Shown here piece after piece: positions 17,968 through 24,765 of a DNA stretch of 64,000 nt. Positions within the stretch are counted from its first letter, which is position 1. Each line of letters starts with the position of its first letter. The notes below the pieces were generated by a model, which had not been told where the DNA came from, did no database searches, and saw only the letters and a program-made list of their open reading frames with translations. A program made the translations under genes and the position numbers. Origin of the DNA: Alteromonas sp. ASW11-130 (GTDB taxonomy: Bacteria; Pseudomonadota; Gammaproteobacteria; Enterobacterales; Alteromonadaceae); NCBI RefSeq assembly GCF_026183735.1, contig NZ_JAPFRE010000018.1, positions 1-64,000 on the forward strand, in the 5' to 3' direction.

Positions 17968-18756
17968 TTGACTAATCAATCAGGAAGTATTGTTTGTGTA
18001 GGTGTAGGTATGACCCTGGGGTCACATATTTGCCCGCTTTCAAGAAGTTATATTGAACAAGCTGATGTGGTATTTTGCAGTATGTCGGACAAATACGTGG
18101 AAGAGTGGGTCATGTCCATGAATAAGGATGTGCGCAGTCTGCAAAAGTATTACGCGGAAGGGAAGGACCGCCGGCAAACTTATCGTGAAATGATAGAAGC
18201 AATGATGGACGAAGTGCGGTCGGGTAAAAAGGTCGTCGGAGCTTTTTACGGTCACCCAGGTGTATTCGCTATGGCACCGCATAAAGTGATTAAACAGGCG
18301 CGCGAAGAAGGCTTCAACGCACACATGGAGCCGGGTATTTCAGCCGAAGATTGCTTGTTTGCAGACATGGGCCTCGACCCAGGAACAAACGGTTGTGCTC
18401 ACTATGAAGCCAGCCAGTTTTTAATGAACGAAAAACGGTTCGACAACACCGCGTTATTGATCTTGTGGCAAATCGGCATGGTAGGAGACCGTCAATTGAA
18501 AAAATTTGTGTCTGAAAACCGCTATCGCAAAGTACTACAGGATTATCTGTTAGAACATTATCCAACTGAACATCAAATTGCATTGTACGAGGCCGCTGTC
18601 CTGCCTATTGAAAAGGTCAGAATCGAATGGATGCGTTTAGATCAGTTATGCGAAGCCACGGTTTATCAGCATTCCACGTTAGTCATTCCTCCAGCGAAGA
18701 AAAAGACGCCTGACGCAAAAATCGAAGCCATTATGAATGCGCTGGATTCAGAATAA
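17968..18756 (+). CDS. Split-borosin-type peptide backbone alpha-N-methyltransferase (SonM-like)
   Basis: This 262-residue TP-methylase-fold enzyme begins GSIVCVGVGMTLGSHICPLS. It shows YY61-62, R68-R69 and Y72 in the YYAEGKDRRQTYREM segment, then YGHPGVF (94-100), EPGISAED (121-128) and a C-terminal LVIPPAKKK. This order closely follows what I recall of SonM of Shewanella, which methylates backbone amides of a separate precursor peptide. It differs from cobalamin-pathway methylases, and no cobalamin genes are nearby. The start is TTG at 17968 with AGAGG 7 bp upstream. The protein has no fused core peptide, so a separate precursor is expected but none was found next to it. Confidence 0.8.
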   Translation: MTNQSGSIVCVGVGMTLGSHICPLSRSYIEQADVVFCSMSDKYVEEWVMSMNKDVRSLQKYYAEGKDRRQTYREMIEAMMDEVRSGKKVVGAFYGHPGVFAMAPHKVIKQAREEGFNAHMEPGISAEDCLFADMGLDPGTNGCAHYEASQFLMNEKRFDNTALLILWQIGMVGDRQLKKFVSENRYRKVLQDYLLEHYPTEHQIALYEAAVLPIEKVRIEWMRLDQLCEATVYQHSTLVIPPAKKKTPDAKIEAIMNALDSE

Positions 18757-19320
18757 GTTTTAAAGCCAAAAGAAAGTGATGGGGTTAAATTTAGGGGAGA
18801 GGTCACCGGAATTGCAAATCGCCACCATTTTACTCAACTGGCCGATTCCACCCTTAGCTATGATGAAAAAATTCAGCAGGTATTGACACTAGTTGTTTTT
18901 GACTGGGATTTTTTCAAGAAGGTGAATGACACTTACGGTCACATCGTAGGTAATTGGGCGCTTAAAACCGTAGTCGACGCTGTTCAGGAAGTGTGTAGAA
19001 CCCTGGATGTGGTTGGGCGTTTGGGTGGGGAAGAGTTTGGCATTCTTTTACCTGGTTGTGGAGCAGTAAAAGCGGAGTCAATTACCGAAAAATGTCGCCA
19101 GGCAATAGCCTCAATCGATACTGCGCCTAGTGGGGAATCTTTTAGGATAACTGCTAGCTTTGGTTTGGCGGATACAAAAGTATGCGATTATAAATTTTAC
19201 AATCTCTACGCCAGTGCTGATCAGGCCTTATATCGAAGTAAAGAAGAAGGGCGAAATCGTGTTTTTGTTTTTGATGATTCTCACAAAACGAATACGATAA
19301 TGCGGGAAAATTTGGTTTAA
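18757..19320 (+). pseudogene. Truncated GGDEF (diguanylate cyclase) gene fragment
   Basis: Directly after the methyltransferase stop, the same frame stays open to 19320 and encodes the C-terminal GGDEF domain of a diguanylate cyclase. It starts at TGIANRHHFT, so the DxLT part of the domain is missing, then has VVFDWDFFK and the active-site GRLGGEEF. There is no ATG; the first possible start is a TTG at 18883, inside the domain. The fragment aligns without gaps to the C-terminus of the intact TPR-GGDEF protein at 19832-21574. It is best read as the remnant of a second copy whose 5' part was lost or replaced. Confidence 0.75.
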
Positions 19321-19618
19321 TCTGATAATGTTATATTTCTTATTCTTTTAAAATAAACGATTTTGGTATAAGCGAATCGTTTCGACATTCTACATTTATT
19401 AGACTATTCTTATTAACATGTTGTTTTTTATGGGTTTTTGTTTTTGTTTGAATGATTGTTACTAATAACCGTACCTAATTTCCAGTAGCAACCATTGAAA
19501 ATACCGCTCTCACGTAACATTTTTTCTAAATATCGAGGCCAAAAAAAATTAACAATAGGTTTGGGTAGTGCTAATCTTCCGCTGGAGTTAATGTACTTTC
19601 TTATATAAAGGAATTTTT
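19321..19618. other. AT-rich intergenic region before the small peptide gene
   Basis: This 298-bp stretch is strongly A/T-rich with T tracts, with no ORF or clear terminator. It probably holds the promoter for the peptide and TPR-GGDEF genes. AAAGGA precedes the ATG at 19619. Confidence 0.45.
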
Positions 19619-19828
19619 ATGACGGCAGTCGAGTTATTGGAAAACATGGGTGCGAATGCATCTAAAAATACTGTTGAAGCTAGCCAGCAATTTTGGACAG
19701 CTTTTGAAACTGAAAGAGAAAGGTTCGAAAACAGGAAATTATGGTGCGTCGTGCACCCAGATAAGGATGATGATCAGAGTCCTCTCAAGGATGACGACGA
19801 CAACGAGACGTCTCTTTTCGTTAACTAA
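19619..19828 (+). CDS. 69-residue peptide of unknown function upstream of TPR-GGDEF protein
   Basis: This peptide has a helical N-terminus (VELLENMGANASK), a middle segment containing KLWCVVHP, and a very acidic tail with DKDDDQ and KDDDDNE. It has a good ribosome-binding site (AAAGGA) and ends 4 bp before the TPR-GGDEF gene, so the two are very likely translated together. The leader-like N-terminus and hydrophobic-then-acidic C-terminus resemble a RiPP precursor, and a borosin methyltransferase is encoded 0.9 kb upstream. Its tight link to the GGDEF gene argues instead for a signalling partner. I do not recognise the family. Confidence 0.55.
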   Translation: MTAVELLENMGANASKNTVEASQQFWTAFETERERFENRKLWCVVHPDKDDDQSPLKDDDDNETSLFVN

Positions 19829-19831
19829 TGT

Positions 19832-21574
19832 ATGAACCGTATCTTTTGTTTGCTATTACTATTATCGGCAGCGTACTGTTCTGCTGATAATAGTATATTG
19901 CTCGAAAAAGCGGACAGAATTAAAAGCCAACAACCCCAACAATTCAAACAACTCCTTTCTGAGCTAGAACGTAACGCCCATGATTTAACCACTTACGAAG
20001 CAAATTACTTCAAGCTATTAAAAGCGTATCGCACTATTTATGCGGGCGAACCTGCACAAGCAATACAGTATGCGAAGGAAGTGTATAAGTCCGCGGTGGA
20101 TGAGGATTTAAAACTTAGGGCATTAACGGTTGCTGTTAACTTGTATGGCATAGTACGAAATTACATTGATGGTTATAACTACGCACAGCAATTAATAGAA
20201 CTGATTCCTAATGGAAGTAAAGCAAGTCAGGTTAATGCATATGCTGGTTTAGCCACTTTTTATAATCAGTTAGGGGATTATGAATCGGGGTTACACGCTG
20301 CCAGTTGGTTACTGGGCAATGCAGTTAATCCTCATACCGTGTGTGTTGCTCATCAAGTTAAAGTTGAGTCTGAATATTATTTGAACCGTGAAATTACACC
20401 AGCGACTGCAGACTACGCAGTTAACTACTGTAAAGAAGCAAAGGAATATCTGGTTGCTTTAATTAGTCTAGTTATAAAGGCGAAGCTCTATTTCAAGCAT
20501 AATGAAGTGGATGAAGCTATTTCTCTGCTTGAAAGTAACCAAGAAATATACGTAAAAGCGAATTATCCGGTGGCACAAGCTGATTATCGCGCTCAGTTAG
20601 CTAACTTTTATTTAATTAAAAATCAGTGGCAAAAAGCTAAACACAATGCAGAAGAAGCTATTGTATTATCCAGTGGTGCGGGTATGTACAAACCGCGGAT
20701 ACTAGCGTTTGAGGTGCTTTATAAGTACTTTGAAAGAGTTGGCAATATTACGCAAGCGCATCACTATTACAAAATTTTTTCCGAAGCTCAAAAAGCACTA
20801 CTTGATGAAACTAAAATACGCCAACTTGCTATTCAGCAGACGAAATTCGAAGCTCAGAAAAAGGCTAATCAAATCGCCTTGTTAAATAAAGAAAACTCTT
20901 TGCTCAAAACCCAGGCTGAATTGGCACAAAAAGAGATCGATAATAGCCGCCTTCTCATAGCAACCTTTGCTTTGTTAGCTAGCATTGTTATGGTATGGAT
21001 GTTATTCAATCGTAGAATGCAAATGCAACTAAAAACCCAGGCGCAAACTGATAAACTAACTGGCATCGCAAACCGTCACCACTTCACCCAAGTAGCCGAA
21101 AAAGCGTTGAGTTATCACGAAAAGACGCAGCAACATCTTTCCGTAGTTGTCTTTGATTTAGACCTGTTTAAAAGCGTTAATGATGCACATGGTCATGTGA
21201 TAGGGGACTGGGCGCTGAAAGCGGTGGTAGACGTCGTTAAAAGGGTATGTCGGAATCAAGATGTGATTGGTCGTTTAGGTGGTGAAGAGTTTGCAATACT
21301 ACTTCCAGGTTGTGCGGCAAGAAAGGCACAGTCAATCACTGAAAGTTGCCGCAGTGCTATCGCGGCAATTGATACTTCGGAAAGTGGTGAAAACTTTAAG
21401 GTCACCGCGAGTTTCGGTGTAGCCGATACTAAACTTTGCGGATATAAATTTCAGAGCTTATATGGTTGTGCAGACAAAGCTATGTATCGTAGCAAAGATG
21501 AAGGAAGAAACCGCGTGTACGTTTATGACGGATATCCTGCTGAACCCTTCACCCTTGACGAAAAGTTTAGTTAG
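19832..21574 (+). CDS. Membrane-anchored TPR-GGDEF diguanylate cyclase
   Basis: This 580-residue protein has a signal peptide (about 1-19) and a periplasmic array of TPR-like helical repeats (about 20-330). A coiled region is followed by a transmembrane helix (about 370-390) and a cytoplasmic GGDEF domain with DKLTGIANRHHF, VVFDLDLFKSVND and the active-site RLGGEEF. It should make cyclic di-GMP in response to a periplasmic signal. It is preceded by the 69-residue peptide gene and overlaps convergent pheA by 8 bp. A truncated paralogue of its C-terminus lies at 18757-19320. Confidence 0.85.
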   Translation: MNRIFCLLLLLSAAYCSADNSILLEKADRIKSQQPQQFKQLLSELERNAHDLTTYEANYFKLLKAYRTIYAGEPAQAIQYAKEVYKSAVDEDLKLRALTVAVNLYGIVRNYIDGYNYAQQLIELIPNGSKASQVNAYAGLATFYNQLGDYESGLHAASWLLGNAVNPHTVCVAHQVKVESEYYLNREITPATADYAVNYCKEAKEYLVALISLVIKAKLYFKHNEVDEAISLLESNQEIYVKANYPVAQADYRAQLANFYLIKNQWQKAKHNAEEAIVLSSGAGMYKPRILAFEVLYKYFERVGNITQAHHYYKIFSEAQKALLDETKIRQLAIQQTKFEAQKKANQIALLNKENSLLKTQAELAQKEIDNSRLLIATFALLASIVMVWMLFNRRMQMQLKTQAQTDKLTGIANRHHFTQVAEKALSYHEKTQQHLSVVVFDLDLFKSVNDAHGHVIGDWALKAVVDVVKRVCRNQDVIGRLGGEEFAILLPGCAARKAQSITESCRSAIAAIDTSESGENFKVTASFGVADTKLCGYKFQSLYGCADKAMYRSKDEGRNRVYVYDGYPAEPFTLDEKFS

Positions 21575-22748
21575 TTAACGCTTGTGCTGCGGCTACTTTA
21601 GTGGGGCTTATTTCTTCGCTTGGATAACACCCAAGTACCTTTATATAGCGCGTTATTTTTCTTAACGCTTCTATTCCAGATTGCAATGGTCCGTCGTTTA
21701 GGTTGCCCTCTACGTCAATATAAAACATTTCTTCCCAAGGATTACCAGGTATAGGACGGGATTCTAGCTTTGTCATATTGATAGCGTTATCTTTTAATAC
21801 CAATAGTGCTTCGACTAATGCGCCAGGCTTTTGTACAGTGGACATGACGAAAGTCGTTTTAGCCGGGACCTGGAGCGGTACCTTAACCGCATTTCGGGCC
21901 ACCACAATAAAGCGGCTATGATTTTCTTTTTGATTAGCTAAGTGAGATTTAATCGCAGTCAGACCATATAAGTTTCCGCCTGCCTCGCTACCAATCGCGG
22001 CCACGTCATTTCGGTGGAGTTCGCTCACGGTAAGCATGGCGGAAGAGGTACTATCCATGGTTTTCACCTCTACGTTTCCAAGCTCTGCAAGAAAATGACT
22101 GCACTGGGTGAACACCTGGGGATGTGCGTAAAGCGTCTTTATTTGGCTAATCTGTGTATTCTCCGTAACGAGGAGAGCGTGACGTATAGGATGAGTCAAC
22201 TCACCAATTATGCTTAACTGAGTATGTTGTAATTGGTCATAAACTTCGTTAATACTGCCTGATGTGGTATTTTCGATTGGGAGGACAGCGTAATCAGCCT
22301 CTGCATGTTCGACCTTAGTGACGATTTCACTAAAGCTTTGACAACCAATTTCAAGCAATTCGCCTGGGCGACGGGAAAAATATTTTTGTGTGGCTAAATA
22401 ACTATATGAGCCTTTGTCACCCAAAAAAGCAACCCGGTTAAGTGGCAAAGCGCTACCTGGGTTCGCCCTTTCAGCCAGCATAGCTTGTTGGTTTAATACT
22501 GAATCTTCGATGATGACGTGAAAGAGTTGAGTTACATAGTGCGCATCTAATCCTGCTTGTTTTCCCGCTTTAATTAAGCGCACGAGTAGCTGTTCTTCTC
22601 GGCGGACGTCACGCACCGGTATATGGTGTTTGATTTTAGTTTCAGCGACGTCATTAGTTAGGGATCTACGTTGGGCTAACAAATCAATCAGGCGCTGATC
22701 AATATCGGTAATTTTCTCTCTTAACGCATCTAAAGCTGGCTCAGACAT
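21567..22748 (-). CDS. pheA: P-protein: chorismate mutase / prephenate dehydratase
   Basis: This 393-residue bifunctional enzyme has an N-terminal AroQ chorismate mutase (about 1-95). A prephenate dehydratase domain follows (about 105-285, with LPIENTTSGSINEVYD and a later SRFIVVARN), then a C-terminal ACT domain (about 300-380) whose ESRPIPGNPWEEMFYIDVEG is the phenylalanine-binding part. It converts chorismate to phenylpyruvate and is feedback-inhibited by phenylalanine. It is preceded by a complete leader-peptide attenuator (22951-23059). Confidence 0.97.
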   Translation of the reverse strand: MSEPALDALREKITDIDQRLIDLLAQRRSLTNDVAETKIKHHIPVRDVRREEQLLVRLIKAGKQAGLDAHYVTQLFHVIIEDSVLNQQAMLAERANPGSALPLNRVAFLGDKGSYSYLATQKYFSRRPGELLEIGCQSFSEIVTKVEHAEADYAVLPIENTTSGSINEVYDQLQHTQLSIIGELTHPIRHALLVTENTQISQIKTLYAHPQVFTQCSHFLAELGNVEVKTMDSTSSAMLTVSELHRNDVAAIGSEAGGNLYGLTAIKSHLANQKENHSRFIVVARNAVKVPLQVPAKTTFVMSTVQKPGALVEALLVLKDNAINMTKLESRPIPGNPWEEMFYIDVEGNLNDGPLQSGIEALRKITRYIKVLGCYPSEEISPTKVAAAQALTN

Positions 22749-22950
22749 TGTTGAGGTTCCGGGTTATACGAGCGTGCTGGGTTTTTCTTTTCAATTTTAC
22801 AGCGAGTCGTCGCTCATTTGGACAAGACAGAAACTTTGAAGTGTAGAAATCTACATAAATAGTTTTTGCGCCATACAAATGTGCGACAAACGCCACACTC
22901 AAGGTGATCAAATTTCAAGCAGTAACGTTAAGCACGTTCTAATTAAAGTT

Positions 22951-22978
22951 AAAAAAAAACCTCCCAGTGGGAGGTTTT
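22951..22978 (-). terminator. pheA attenuator (rho-independent terminator)
   Basis: Read on the minus strand, AAAACCTCCC-ACT-GGGAGGTTTT forms a stem followed by a long T run. It lies between the leader peptide and pheA, the position of a transcription attenuator. The upstream 8-mer GGGAGGTT right after the leader stop is identical to the 3' arm of the terminator, so it can compete for AACCTCCC and form the antiterminator. Confidence 0.88.
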
Positions 22979-22999
22979 ATAAACATGCTTCAACCTCCC

Positions 23000-23059
23000 T
23001 CAGATGGCGGGGATAAAACCAAAGATAAAAGCTGAAGCATGAAGGTATTCTGTTTTCAT
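23000..23059 (-). CDS. pheL: pheA leader peptide
   Basis: A 19-residue ORF, MKTEYLHASAFIFGFIPAI, has three phenylalanines within five codons near its end. It is followed by TGA and the attenuator. An RNA segment inside the ORF (CATGCTTCA) is complementary to one just past the stop (TGAAGCATG), giving the 1:2 pairing of a classic amino-acid attenuator. Ribosome stalling at scarce Phe-tRNA would favour the antiterminator. The peptide differs from the enterobacterial one but the logic is the same. No clear ribosome-binding site is seen. Confidence 0.82.
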   Translation of the reverse strand: MKTEYLHASAFIFGFIPAI

Positions 23060-23065
23060 TTTTTT

Positions 23066-23094
23066 ACTTTATGTTGCTGCTATTAAGCTGTCAA
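23066..23094 (-). promoter_or_regulatory. Candidate pheL-pheA promoter
   Basis: On the minus strand a consensus -35 TTGACA (23094-23089) and a weaker -10 TAAAGT (23071-23066) are separated by 17 bp. The start point would fall at or next to the pheL ATG (23059), implying an almost leaderless peptide mRNA, unless another -10 is used. Confidence 0.5.
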
Positions 23095-23127
23095 TCACTA
23101 AAAATATATATCTTATTCAAGCCTACA

Positions 23128-23937
23128 CTACTCGCTTAAGAGAGCTGCAAGCATAGCTCTAACTTCGGTGGGTTCGAACGGCTTATCGCATAACGCATTT
23201 ACGCCAGTTTGCTGAATGTTCGCCATATGTGCACTGTCGGCTGCTTCAGACGTGACCATGATAATAGGAATATGAGTGGTATCTGGATTAAAGCGAATAA
23301 ATTCAGATAACTCTCTGCCGTCCATCTCAGGCATGTTGTAGTCGGTTACAACCAAATCAAATTGTTCATCTTTAATGAAAGTCAGCGCCATGGCACCATT
23401 TTCTGCTTCACGAATCTTTTTAAGGCCCATCCCTTCCAGAACGCGGCGAATATGATTTCGAGCTAACTTACTATCGTCAACCAATAGTACGCGCACTTCC
23501 TGTACATCAAACAATTCCAATTCGAGTTCATCGTGATTAATTAAATCTAAGCTGGCGTTTAGGGCGCGTGAAAGATGTAGAGGTTCAAAAGGTTTCGGTA
23601 AAATAGCCGCCACGCCAGCCTGCTTAAACTCTTCAAGTTTGCTTAGCCTGTTTTCACTTGAAACCAGCATGAAAGGGGTGGCACTGTGTTCATCTGACTC
23701 TTTAATAAACTTTAGCAGTTCTAACGCAGTACCATCTTCAAAGTACATCGCACTGACAACCAAGTCAGCGCCGTGAGATTTTACCGCCGCACGTGCCTCT
23801 GCTAGCGTACTAACAGGGTCTATTTCTTTTACTTTTTCTTTCAATAACAGTGTTGTAATAATTTTGCGTTGGGTATCGGAAGGCTCTACCAACACAATGT
23901 GTAAGTCAGATATTGACAACTTTTCCATCGATTTCAC
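23128..23937 (-). CDS. Dual-receiver response regulator (degenerate REC plus canonical REC)
   Basis: This 269-residue protein has two receiver domains and no output domain. The second (about 148-269) is canonical: LLVDDSK, phosphoacceptor Asp in VVTDYNMPEMDG, MVTSEA and CDKPF. The first (about 10-130) keeps the fold and the KPF lysine, but the phosphoacceptor position reads VVSAMYF, so the aspartate is lost. Such proteins act as phosphate-controlled adaptors. The gene lies next to STAS and PP2C signalling genes and upstream of pheL in the same direction. Its partner is unknown. Confidence 0.85.
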   Translation of the reverse strand: MKSMEKLSISDLHIVLVEPSDTQRKIITTLLLKEKVKEIDPVSTLAEARAAVKSHGADLVVSAMYFEDGTALELLKFIKESDEHSATPFMLVSSENRLSKLEEFKQAGVAAILPKPFEPLHLSRALNASLDLINHDELELELFDVQEVRVLLVDDSKLARNHIRRVLEGMGLKKIREAENGAMALTFIKDEQFDLVVTDYNMPEMDGRELSEFIRFNPDTTHIPIIMVTSEAADSAHMANIQQTGVNALCDKPFEPTEVRAMLAALLSE

Positions 23938-24006
23938 TCATATATTTTTGACAGGTTTATAACACTAGGTTTTTACTCTGCCTGAAAATTCAACATTTAC
24001 TATAAC

Positions 24007-24330
24007 TTAACCGCCTGCTAGTTTTACGGTAAAACCTTGGGCCTGTAAAAGAGTTTGTAATTTAGCACGATCATCTGTCTGAACCTCAATGGTGCCATCT
24101 TTTATTGCACCGCCACAACCACATTTTTTCTTTAATTCAGAGCATAAACTTTTTAATTTTTTCGCATCCATGTCTAAGCCGTGGATAACGGATACACCTT
24201 TACCTTTGCGCCCCTTTGTCTCACGATGAATACGCACAACGCCATCTTTTGAGGTAGAGCGAGTGTTAGCGGGGGCATCATCATGTATGCGGCCGCTTTC
24301 TGTACTATATACCAATTTGGAATTTTGCAT
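24007..24330 (-). CDS. yciH: SUI1/YciH-family translation factor
   Basis: This 107-residue protein carries the eIF1/SUI1 fold signature VRIHRETKGRKGKGVSVIHG, then LCSELKKKCGCGGAIKDG and a C-terminal GFTVKLAGG. Bacterial YciH is a small, non-essential factor implicated in start-site fidelity and stress translation. It is a single gene, 69 bp from the dual receiver and in the same direction. Confidence 0.92.
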   Translation of the reverse strand: MQNSKLVYSTESGRIHDDAPANTRSTSKDGVVRIHRETKGRKGKGVSVIHGLDMDAKKLKSLCSELKKKCGCGGAIKDGTIEVQTDDRAKLQTLLQAQGFTVKLAGG

Positions 24331-24426
24331 GAAATGACTTTTTAACTAATGATTCTGAACTACTATAGTAAAAGAACAATGCTTAGATGTTAATAAAAGA
24401 ACGGATTTAGCCTTTTGGAGAACTAT

Positions 24427-24738
24427 ATGGCAATAAAAGCAAACTGGGAAAATGCAAACAAAGCGCTCATCATAAAAATGGATGAAAAATTTGATTACAG
24501 CAAAGTACAAGAATTTCGGCATGTCTACACCGAACTATCTGAACCGCCGAAAGAGATTAGGATAGACCTAGCCGATACGCAATATATGGATAGTTCAGCG
24601 CTTGGTATGTTACTTAATATGCAGAAGCATTTTTGTGATAAAGATAAAACTGTTAACTACAAGATTATAAACAGCCGACCTCAGGTAGCTCGCATTTTAA
24701 AAATATCCCGCTTCGATAAAAAATTTGATATCAGCTGA
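24427..24738 (+). CDS. STAS-domain anti-sigma-factor antagonist (HsbA-like)
   Basis: This 103-residue STAS domain has the phosphorylatable-serine motif TQYMDSSALGMLLNMQKH. STAS proteins are dephosphorylated by PP2C phosphatases and phosphorylated by HATPase kinases in partner switching. The gene next door (24766) encodes exactly such a pair in one chain, so it is the likely partner. The ATG at 24427 is chosen because GGAG sits 6 bp upstream; an in-frame TTG at 24415 is less likely. Confidence 0.88.
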   Translation: MAIKANWENANKALIIKMDEKFDYSKVQEFRHVYTELSEPPKEIRIDLADTQYMDSSALGMLLNMQKHFCDKDKTVNYKIINSRPQVARILKISRFDKKFDIS

Positions 24739-24765
24739 ATTTAGTCGCTAAAGCCAGGATAACCG

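Noticed and set aside
17968..18756. Assignment of the TP-methylase-fold protein to cobalamin or siroheme synthesis
   Set aside because: The motif order and the YY..RR..Y segment fit borosin methyltransferases better, and no tetrapyrrole genes are nearby.
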